Shown: positions 1 to 5,631 of the stretch, piece after piece
How the letters are laid out: every line of letters starts with the position of its first letter
Position numbering within the stretch: position 1 is the first letter of the stretch
Source: Thermoleophilaceae bacterium
GTDB taxonomy: Bacteria; Actinomycetota; Thermoleophilia; Solirubrobacterales; Thermoleophilaceae
Length of the DNA: 10,900 bases
NCBI GenBank assembly: GCA_013696425.1
Contig: JACCYP010000256.1
Coordinates: 1 to 10,900 of the forward strand
Reading direction: 5' to 3'
Notes under the pieces: model-generated
Database searches by the model: none
The model's input: the letters and a program-made list of their open reading frames with translations, nothing else
What the model was told of the DNA's origin: nothing
Translations under genes and position numbers: made by a program

Positions 1-412
1 CCTCGGTTGCCTGCGCACAAAGCTCGCGGTCGTCGCCGAGGACGAGCGGGACGGCGGGCGCCGGCAGGTGCTCAACCTCGGCCACACGATCGGGCACGCC
101 GTCGAGGCGGCCACCGGCTACACGCGCTACCGCCACGGTGAGGCCGTGGCCATCGGCCTGTTGTGCGCGCTGCGCCTCTCCGGCCGCGAGCCGCTGCGCA
201 CCGAGGTGGCCGGGCTGTTCGAATCGCACGGCCTGCCGGTGACATTCGACGGCGCCGAGCCCGAGCGGGTGCTGGAGTTCGTGCAGCGCGACAAGAAGCG
301 CGCGGGCGGCCCGGTGCCGTTCGTCCTGCTCGACTCGCCGGGCGACGTCACGCCCGGCCACGCCATCGCCGACGCGGACATCCTCGCCGCGATCGAGGAA
401 GCTCACGACTGA
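1..412 (+). CDS. aroB: 3-dehydroquinate synthase, C-terminal part (5' end outside window)
   Basis: AroB converts DAHP to 3-dehydroquinate, the second step of the cytosolic shikimate pathway, using NAD and a divalent metal. The reading frame is open from base 2 to the TGA at 410-412, so about 136 C-terminal residues are visible. It shows the family signature LNLGHTIGHAVE followed by YRHGEAVAIGLL. The His of NLGHT and the His of RHGEAV match the two metal-binding histidines known from other AroB proteins. The partial sequence ends with a normal-looking helical C-terminus. The TGA overlaps the ATG of aroQ by one base (TGATG), so the two are very probably translationally coupled. The first Met visible in the window (base 68) lies inside the conserved core and is not the start. 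Confidence 0.96.
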   Translation, partial: LGCLRTKLAVVAEDERDGGRRQVLNLGHTIGHAVEAATGYTRYRHGEAVAIGLLCALRLSGREPLRTEVAGLFESHGLPVTFDGAEPERVLEFVQRDKKRAGGPVPFVLLDSPGDVTPGHAIADADILAAIEEAHD

Positions 413-855
413 TGCGCAACCGCGTGGAGATCCTGCACGGCGTGAATCTCGACCAGCTCGGCAGCCGCGAGCCCGAGATCTATGGCTCGCTCACGCTCGG
501 CGAGCTGGAGACGCAGGTGCGGCGCTTCGGCACCGAGCTCGGCCTGGAGCTGATCTTCGAGCAGACCAACCACGAGGGCGAGTACGTCGAGCTCCTGCAC
601 GCCGCGCGCGAGACCACGGACGCGCTGATCTTGAACCCCGGCGCGTGGACCCACTACTCCTACGCGATCCGCGACGCGCTCGCGAGTACCGGGCTGCCGG
701 CGGTGGAGGTCCATCTCTCGGCGGTCTCCGAGCGGGAGGAGTTCCGCCGCCACTCGGTGATCCGCGACCACTGTCTCGCGCACATCGAGGGCAAGGGGGT
801 CGACGGCTACAGCGATGCGCTGGTGCTGTTGAACGAGGCGTTCGAGCGCTCTTGA
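412..855 (+). CDS. aroQ: Type II 3-dehydroquinate dehydratase
   Basis: AroQ dehydrates 3-dehydroquinate to 3-dehydroshikimate, the step after AroB, as a dodecameric cytosolic enzyme. The ATG at 412 overlaps the aroB stop and gives 147 residues, the normal size for the family. From this start the known type II active-site residues fall at the numbers used for the M. tuberculosis enzyme: N12, R19 and Y24 (in REPEIYG), N75 (NPGA), H81, D88, E99, H101, S103, R108 and R112 (EEFRRHS). Two signature positions are altered: the usual NGPNL reads HGVNL, and the usual HLSN/HISN reads HLSA. Because all catalytic residues remain, the protein is expected to be active. Its stop TGA overlaps the TTG start proposed for the next gene (TTGA). 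Confidence 0.96.
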   Translation: MRNRVEILHGVNLDQLGSREPEIYGSLTLGELETQVRRFGTELGLELIFEQTNHEGEYVELLHAARETTDALILNPGAWTHYSYAIRDALASTGLPAVEVHLSAVSEREEFRRHSVIRDHCLAHIEGKGVDGYSDALVLLNEAFERS

Positions 856-1925
856 CGCGCGGCGACCGCTTGACCGAGGTGGTGCGTGAGCGCGAGCTCA
901 GCGCGCTCGTGGTCACCAACCTCGAGAACGTCCACTACCTCAGCGGCTACACGGGAACCAACGGCGTGGCCGTCGTGGGCGCGGAGGGCCAGCGCGACTT
1001 CTTCACCGACTTCCGCTACCTGGAGCGGGCCGAGGTGGAGGTGCGGGACTTCGAGCGCCTGCGCGGCAAGCGGGACCTGCTCGGCGATGCCGCGGAACGG
1101 CTATCCGCCGGGCGGGTCGGCTTCGAGGAGGAGCACATGAGCGTGCGATCGCACCGCCGCTTCGAGGGGCTCGTGCCCGAGGGGGTGGAGCTCGTGGGCG
1201 TCCACGGCCTCGTCGAAGGGCTGCGCGAGGTGAAGGAGGAGGGGGAGCTCGCGATCATCCGCCGCGCGGCTGCTCTCGCCGACGACGCCCTGGCCGAGGC
1301 GCTCGAGGGCGGTCTCGCCGGGCGCACCGAGCGTGAGTTCGCGATGGCGCTCGAGGACGGCTTCCGCGCCCGCGGGGCGGAGCCGTCGTTCGAGTCGATC
1401 GTGGCCTCGGGCCCGAACGGCTCGCTTCCTCACGCCGAGCCCGGCGACACGGTGATCGCGGAGGACGTGCTCGTGACGGTCGACTACGGGGCGAAGATCG
1501 ACGGCTACTGCTCGGACTGCACGCGCACGTTCGCCACCGGTGAGGTCGGCGCGGAGGCTCGGGAGGTCTACGAGCTGGTGCGTGCCGCACAGGCGGCGGC
1601 GGGCGAGGCGATCCGCGCCGGGCTCGGCTGCAAGGAGGCGGACTCGATCGCCCGCGCGGTGATCGACGACGCCGGCCACGCCGAGCACTTCGGCCACGGT
1701 CTCGGCCACGGCGTGGGCCTCGAGGTGCACGAGGGCCCGCGCCTCACCCCCGCCGCCTCCGAGGAGGAGACGCTCGTGGCGGGAAACGTCGTGACGGTCG
1801 AGCCGGGCGTCTACCTGCCGGGCAGGCTGGGCGTGCGGATCGAGGACCTCGTCGTGGTGACCGAGGACGGGTCGGAGGTCCTGAGCCAGCTCCCCAAGGA
1901 CCTGACGGTCGTCGGCGAGACCTGA
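852..1925 (+). CDS. pepP: M24-family Xaa-Pro aminopeptidase/dipeptidase
   Basis: This is a metallopeptidase of the pita-bread fold that removes or cleaves next to proline, probably in the cytosol. An N-terminal creatinase-like domain (about residues 1-125, with NLENVHYLSGYTGTNG) precedes the M24 catalytic domain. The five expected dinuclear-metal ligands are visible: D211 (VDYG), D222 (CSDCTRT), H286 (HGLGH), E317 (VEPGVYLPG) and E331 (RIED); H293 (EVHEGP) matches the conserved proton-shuttle His. The 11-residue spacing of the two Asp residues is typical. No ATG lies at the expected start. TTG at 852, overlapping the aroQ stop, gives 357 residues; TTG at 870 or GTG at 879/882 are alternatives. 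The order aroB-aroQ-pepP is common in actinobacteria, often followed by efp, which is not the next gene here. Prolidase (PepQ) and aminopeptidase P cannot be separated by eye. Confidence 0.92.
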   Translation: MTRGDRLTEVVRERELSALVVTNLENVHYLSGYTGTNGVAVVGAEGQRDFFTDFRYLERAEVEVRDFERLRGKRDLLGDAAERLSAGRVGFEEEHMSVRSHRRFEGLVPEGVELVGVHGLVEGLREVKEEGELAIIRRAAALADDALAEALEGGLAGRTEREFAMALEDGFRARGAEPSFESIVASGPNGSLPHAEPGDTVIAEDVLVTVDYGAKIDGYCSDCTRTFATGEVGAEAREVYELVRAAQAAAGEAIRAGLGCKEADSIARAVIDDAGHAEHFGHGLGHGVGLEVHEGPRLTPAASEEETLVAGNVVTVEPGVYLPGRLGVRIEDLVVVTEDGSEVLSQLPKDLTVVGET

Positions 1926-1997
1926 GAGGTCGATCACACTCCGCCCCAAAATGGCGACCGATGTGAGAGATTCGTCGGCGGAGTCAACGACACAGAC

Positions 1998-2004
1998 GGA
2001 GGGG
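1998..2004 (+). promoter_or_regulatory. Strong Shine-Dalgarno for the FG-GAP/VWA gene
   Basis: GGAGGGG ends two bases before the ATG at 2007, with the GGAGG core four bases away. It is the clearest ribosome binding site in the window and fixes the start so that the protein begins with a signal peptide. The 81-bp gap upstream (1926-2006) shows no convincing -35/-10 pair or terminator, so it is unclear whether this gene has its own promoter. Confidence 0.7.
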
Positions 2005-2006
2005 CG

Positions 2007-4619
2007 ATGCGGGCAGGGACTCATCTTGGAATTCGCGCGCTGACGGGCGTGCTGCTGGTCATCACGTGCGGCACCGCCTGGGGCCAGGGGACCCAGGGCC
2101 AGGCGCCCCTGCCGCCCCCCGACCCCGCCGACCGGGCCGATCCGAACCGGATCGACCTGCGTACGGAGGCGAACGTCGAGATCCGCGGCATCGGCAAGGA
2201 CGACGACACGGGCTGGATCGTTGCCTCCGCCGGTGACGTCAACGGCGACAAGCGCGACGACCTGATCGTCGGTGCGCGCCGCGCGGACCCCGCCGGGCGT
2301 GTGGACGCCGGCACGGCGTACGTGATCTTCGGGCGGGCCGACCTCGGCGAGGTCGATCTCGAGAAGCTCGGCGCCGGAGGCTTTGCGATCGCAGGTGGGG
2401 CCGCGGGCGACACCGCCGGGTTCGCGGTGTCGGGCGCCGGCGACGTGAACGGGGACGGCCTCGGCGACGTCGTTGTGGGCGCCCCGGGAGCCGATCCCGA
2501 CGGCCGCACCGGCGCGGGCATGGCCTACGTGGTGTTCGGCAAGGCATCCGCCGACGCCGTCGACCTGGCCGCGCTCGGTGCCGGCGGCATCGCGCTCGCG
2601 GGCGCGGCGCCCCACGATGAGACCGGCTTCTCGGTCGGCCGGGTGGGCGACCTGAACGGCGACGGGCGTGCCGACCTCGTGGTGGGCGCTCCGGCGGCCG
2701 ACCCGGGCGGGCGCTTCAAGGCTGGTACCGCCTGGGTGGTGTTCGGCGGCTCGGACGCCGGCACGTTCGACCTCGGCTCGCTCGGCGCGCGCGGGTTCCG
2801 CATCGACGGCTATTCGTTCGGATACGCCGGCTGGTCGGTGAACGGCGTCGACGACCTGAACGGCGACGGCATCGGCGAGATCGCGCTCGGCGCTCCGTTC
2901 GTGGCCGCCGGTGCCTCGCGCAGCGGCGAGGCCTACGTGGTCTTCGGCAAGGGCGGCACCGGCGACGTCGATCTCGGCGACCTCTCCGGGCGGGGCATCA
3001 CGATCCGGGGCGGAGCACAGAACTCGATGCTCGGCCAGTCGGTGAACCGCGCCGGTGACGTGAACGGCGACGGTGCGGCCGATCTGATCGTGAGCGCCCT
3101 GCACGCCGATCCCCAGAACCGTGACAACGCGGGCAGCGCCTGGGTGATCTTCGGCGGCAACCTCGCCCCGGTCGTGGACGTCTCCGCCCTCGGGCAGAGC
3201 GGCTTTCGCATCGAGGGCGCCGCGACCGGCGCACTGACCGGCTCCTTCGTGGGTGCCGCGGGCGACTTCAACGACGACGGCCTGCCCGATGTCGTGCTCG
3301 GTGCGCCAGGCGCCAGCACCGGCAGTGGCGTGGGTGCGCGGGCCGGCGGCGGCGCGGGCTACGTCGTGTTCGGCAAGCGCGGCACCGACACGGTCGACCT
3401 CGCCTCCTTCGAGGGCAAGGGCATCCAGATCGCGGGCGGCGAAGCGGGCGACCGGGCGGGTCGCTCAATCGCCGCATCCGGCGACCTGAACGGCGATGGC
3501 GTGCCTGACGTGATCCTCGGTGCCGAGGCCGCGAAGAACGGCCGCGGCGTCCAGTCGGGCGCGGCGTTCGGCCTCTTCGGCATCGACAAGCCGGGTGCGC
3601 CCGGCCCGGGCAAGCCGGACAAGGTGGAGATCATCCCGCCGGCCTGCAAGCCCGCGAAGAACGTGGAGGCGATCATCGACGACTCCGGCTCGATGTCCGG
3701 GACCGATCCGGACAACCTGCGGGTGGAGGCGATGCTGATGCTCCTGCGCAAGGAGGCCCACCAGAAGACGACGCTCGGGGCGGTCGACTTCGGCGAAAAT
3801 GCGGGGCACCTGTTCTTCCCGCACGTGATCGGCAAGCCGTTCACGGAGGAGCCGGAGGCCTTCCAGGAGGGGATGGCCTCGCGGCTTGTCTCCCGGATCC
3901 GCTCAGACGGCGCCGCGACGAACTACAACGCGGGCTTCGAACTCGCCAAGAAGGAGAACCCGAAGGCTGACGCGCGCATATTCCTCACCGACGGCGCGCA
4001 CAACGAGGGCGAGTACGACAACAGCCACCGCGGGGGGCCGCCGACCTACGTGCTCGGCTTCGGCGACTCGACCGAGGGGGAGGACGGCGACCGGCTGCGG
4101 CGGATCGCGGCCGACACGAAGGGGAAGTACTTCCCCCAGATCGACGCCGACAAGCTCGCCGCGGCGATGAACTCGATCGACGCGCGGCTGCTCTGCGACT
4201 CGAAGCTCGAGACGTGGAACGGCAGGGTGCCGAAGGGCGGCGGCGTGATCCGCGAGACCGTGCTCGACCCAGCCACGAAGTCGGCGGACATCGTGCTCTC
4301 CTGGGCGGTGCCCGCCGCGCAGTTCGGCGTGACCAAGGTCGAGGTGGTCCAGAACGGCCAGGTGACCAAGGAGATCACGGGCTCCGAGCTGGCCAAGGCC
4401 TACGCGGCCTCGCGCAGAAAGGCGCGGCGAAAGCCACGCGCGCGACGTTCGCAGACGGGCGACCTCGAGTTCGCGGTGCACCGCGGCGAGGCGTTCTCGA
4501 CCGTGCATTTGAACGAGCTCCCGGGCGGCGCGACGCTCCGTTTCCGGGTGCGACCGGGCAAGCTCTCCAGGGCGACCGGACTCTCCTCCCAGGTGGCCCA
4601 GAACCGCCGGGACCGCTAG
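2007..4619 (+). CDS. Secreted seven-blade FG-GAP (integrin-alpha-like) propeller protein with VWA domain
   Basis: The 870-residue product begins with a typical signal peptide (residues 1 to about 26: MRAG..., a hydrophobic stretch, then TAWG|Q), so it should be exported. Residues about 60-530 contain seven FG-GAP repeats of about 68-72 residues, each with a G-D-(V/L/F)-N-x-D-G-like Ca2+ loop (first GDVNGD at residue 76, last GDLNGD at 492), a (V/I)xGAPxAD segment and a (A/G)YVxFGK strand. Seven blades is the number of a closed integrin-alpha beta-propeller. Residues about 551-725 form a von Willebrand A domain with an intact MIDAS: DDSGSMS (D558, S560, S562), T638 and D662. Residues about 726-870 are beta-rich with a very basic insert (around 800-815). 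The likely role is extracellular, cation-dependent adhesion or matrix binding; this is inferred from the domains only. No cell-wall sorting motif or C-terminal membrane anchor is visible. Confidence 0.9.
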   Translation: MRAGTHLGIRALTGVLLVITCGTAWGQGTQGQAPLPPPDPADRADPNRIDLRTEANVEIRGIGKDDDTGWIVASAGDVNGDKRDDLIVGARRADPAGRVDAGTAYVIFGRADLGEVDLEKLGAGGFAIAGGAAGDTAGFAVSGAGDVNGDGLGDVVVGAPGADPDGRTGAGMAYVVFGKASADAVDLAALGAGGIALAGAAPHDETGFSVGRVGDLNGDGRADLVVGAPAADPGGRFKAGTAWVVFGGSDAGTFDLGSLGARGFRIDGYSFGYAGWSVNGVDDLNGDGIGEIALGAPFVAAGASRSGEAYVVFGKGGTGDVDLGDLSGRGITIRGGAQNSMLGQSVNRAGDVNGDGAADLIVSALHADPQNRDNAGSAWVIFGGNLAPVVDVSALGQSGFRIEGAATGALTGSFVGAAGDFNDDGLPDVVLGAPGASTGSGVGARAGGGAGYVVFGKRGTDTVDLASFEGKGIQIAGGEAGDRAGRSIAASGDLNGDGVPDVILGAEAAKNGRGVQSGAAFGLFGIDKPGAPGPGKPDKVEIIPPACKPAKNVEAIIDDSGSMSGTDPDNLRVEAMLMLLRKEAHQKTTLGAVDFGENAGHLFFPHVIGKPFTEEPEAFQEGMASRLVSRIRSDGAATNYNAGFELAKKENPKADARIFLTDGAHNEGEYDNSHRGGPPTYVLGFGDSTEGEDGDRLRRIAADTKGKYFPQIDADKLAAAMNSIDARLLCDSKLETWNGRVPKGGGVIRETVLDPATKSADIVLSWAVPAAQFGVTKVEVVQNGQVTKEITGSELAKAYAASRRKARRKPRARRSQTGDLEFAVHRGEAFSTVHLNELPGGATLRFRVRPGKLSRATGLSSQVAQNRRDR

Positions 4620-4631
4620 CCCCTGTGGCCG

Positions 4632-4678
4632 CACGATCCTGCCTAGACCACCACATGGGTGGTGCGGGCAGGATCGTG
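4632..4678. terminator. Long inverted repeat between convergent genes, possible bidirectional terminator
   Basis: A perfect 12-bp inverted repeat (CACGATCCTGCC at 4632-4643 and GGCAGGATCGTG at 4667-4678) encloses a second nested one (ACCACC 4647-4652 and GGTGGT 4658-4663). It begins 12 bases after the stop of the FG-GAP/VWA gene and covers the last codons and stop of the convergent minus-strand gene. The position suits a shared terminator, but neither side has a T-run, so intrinsic termination is not assured. The same 12-mer occurs again at 5575-5586 on the other side of the minus-strand gene, which suggests the element may instead, or also, be part of a repeat associated with that gene. Confidence 0.5.
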
Positions 4679-5563
4679 TGGGAGCAGTGCGCGCAGCTCC
4701 GCCAGCATCAGGCGCGGCATCTCCACCACGTCGCCGTAGGTGTACCGGCGGAACTCGTAGCCGAGTGCTCGCGCTTCGCGCTCGCGGCGACGATCCTGCT
4801 CCCAGGCGTGGCGCGAGCTGTGGAACGTGTAGGAGTCGAGCTCGACGATGAGCATGTGGTCCGGCCAGCGACAGTCGACGCGCTTGGACCCGGCTGGGCG
4901 GTTGGTGATCGGCAGCGGGAGGCCGTGTTCGCGCATCAGGGCCACAAAGCGGCGTTCGAGAAAGCTGAGCGTGACGGTGGCGTCCCCGCGCAGGATCGTG
5001 CGGAGCCGGCCGGCGCCCGGGGCCCGCGGCCGGCGCTCGAGCACGGCGTCGACGTGCCTCGGAGTCGTGCGGTGCTTGACGCCCGCCTCGTGGCACGCGC
5101 GGGCGAGATCGTCGAAGCTGAGCGTCGCGGCGAGGTCCACCAGCACCCAGGGGATCGTGGCCACCGGGACGCTGCGCCAGACGAAGCCGTCCCCGGGACC
5201 GAGGATGCGCGAGTGGTGTGTCCGGATGCCCTGTATGCGGCGCTCCTTCGGCGCGACCACCTCCGGCATCGGCGGAGCCCCTTTCGTGAGCGCAAGGTGG
5301 TGTCCCCCGGCTGCCCCGCAGAGCAGTGCCCCGGAACCACAGGCGAGCGTCGCGGCGAGGTAGTCGGCGCCGGTGTTCGGTGCCAGGTGCCCGACGCGGT
5401 AGACGCCGGGAAAGAGGGGGTGGAGCGCCCCCTTCTCGACTCGACGCTCGATCTCGCGGGCCGATACTCCCGCTGCCAGCAGCTCACGCCGGGCGACGTT
5501 CCCCAGCTGCCGGCCCGCGATCGGCGCAATCACCCGCTCCACAGTCCGGTTCTGACCACCCAT
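4643..5563 (-). CDS. AbiEi-type N-terminal domain plus DUF559 nuclease-fold protein
   Basis: The 306-residue product has an N-terminal winged-helix region of the AbiEi antitoxin type (about residues 10-60: R-Q-L-G-N-V-A-R-R-E-L then EIERRVEKGALHPLFPGVYRVGH), a middle AbiEi-like part (about 65-190), and a C-terminal DUF559/Vsr-like domain (about 198-292). In that last domain E203 (SFLERRF), D230 (KRVDCRW) and E241/D243 (LIVELDSY) occupy the positions of a PD-(D/E)xK-type active site, with D243 where the Lys is usually found. Many such stand-alone genes occur in actinobacterial genomes; their function is not established. No AbiEii-type toxin partner lies next to it. The ATG at 5563 has no visible Shine-Dalgarno. 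The gene is divergent from the aminotransferase and convergent with the FG-GAP gene. Its last 11 codons lie inside a repeat that also spans its start. Confidence 0.85.
   Translation of the reverse strand: MGGQNRTVERVIAPIAGRQLGNVARRELLAAGVSAREIERRVEKGALHPLFPGVYRVGHLAPNTGADYLAATLACGSGALLCGAAGGHHLALTKGAPPMPEVVAPKERRIQGIRTHHSRILGPGDGFVWRSVPVATIPWVLVDLAATLSFDDLARACHEAGVKHRTTPRHVDAVLERRPRAPGAGRLRTILRGDATVTLSFLERRFVALMREHGLPLPITNRPAGSKRVDCRWPDHMLIVELDSYTFHSSRHAWEQDRRREREARALGYEFRRYTYGDVVEMPRLMLAELRALLPHDPARTTHVVV
4646..4679. repeat. Imperfect direct repeat, copy A (3' end of the AbiEi/DUF559 gene)
   Basis: This 34-base stretch shares GACCACC at its left and the exact 13-mer GGCAGGATCGTGT at its right with 5554-5587; the part between is only loosely alike. 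It encodes the last residues of the minus-strand gene and its stop. With copy B it brackets the gene almost exactly, from stop codon to start codon. Confidence 0.6.
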
Positions 5564-5587
5564 ACGGGGGTTAAGGCAGGATCGTGT
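5554..5587. repeat. Imperfect direct repeat, copy B (5' end of the AbiEi/DUF559 gene)
   Basis: The copy starts inside the first codons of the minus-strand gene (ATGGGTGGTC on that strand) and reaches through its leader to the exact 13-mer GGCAGGATCGTGT at 5575-5587. It lies 908 bases from copy A in the same orientation. It may be a remnant of an insertion or a recombination site. It could also be a conserved leader that was duplicated. Confidence 0.6.
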
Positions 5588-5592
5588 CGGTG

Positions 5593-5611
5593 TTCGCCCC
5601 CTCGGGGCGAA
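5593..5611. promoter_or_regulatory. Perfect 8-3-8 inverted repeat between divergent genes
   Basis: TTCGCCCC (5593-5600) and GGGGCGAA (5604-5611) form a perfect 8-bp inverted repeat with the 3-base loop CTC. It lies in the 68-bp region between the minus-strand AbiEi/DUF559 start (5563) and the aminotransferase start (TTG 5632). It could be a repressor site controlling one or both genes or a small RNA hairpin. No trailing T-run is present. Confidence 0.4.
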
Positions 5612-5615
5612 GCGG

Positions 5616-5621
5616 TAGCGT
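5616..5621 (+). promoter_or_regulatory. Possible -10 element (TAGCGT) for the aminotransferase
   Basis: TAGCGT fits the actinobacterial TANNNT -10 pattern and ends 10 bases before the proposed TTG start at 5632, which would give a very short leader. No recognisable -35 is present at the expected distance, so this is a weak call that rests on position. Confidence 0.3.
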
Positions 5622-5631
5622 CGGCGGGGTC

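Noticed and set aside
1926..2006. Possible promoter or terminator between pepP and the FG-GAP gene
   Set aside because: No convincing hairpin or -35/-10 pair could be seen; only the Shine-Dalgarno at its end is supportable.
1101..3104. 667-codon open frame on the minus strand
   Set aside because: It runs antisense across the pepP and FG-GAP genes, has a low-complexity composition (Ala, Arg, Val, His) and shows no domain; long antisense frames are expected at this GC content.
2230..3500. Possible DNA tandem repeat with about 205-base period
   Set aside because: The period reflects the FG-GAP protein blades; the copies are diverged at DNA level and are not a satellite or CRISPR array.
3903..5096. 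397-codon minus-strand frame, and the 473-codon plus-strand frame 4214-5635
   Set aside because: Both cross the ends of two convergent real genes and have Arg/Pro-rich shadow composition without motifs.
5584..5631. Extended N-terminus for the aminotransferase from GTG 5584
   Set aside because: It would add 16 residues without family similarity and place the repeat copy B and the 8-3-8 hairpin in coding sequence; TTG 5632 directly precedes the conserved start.
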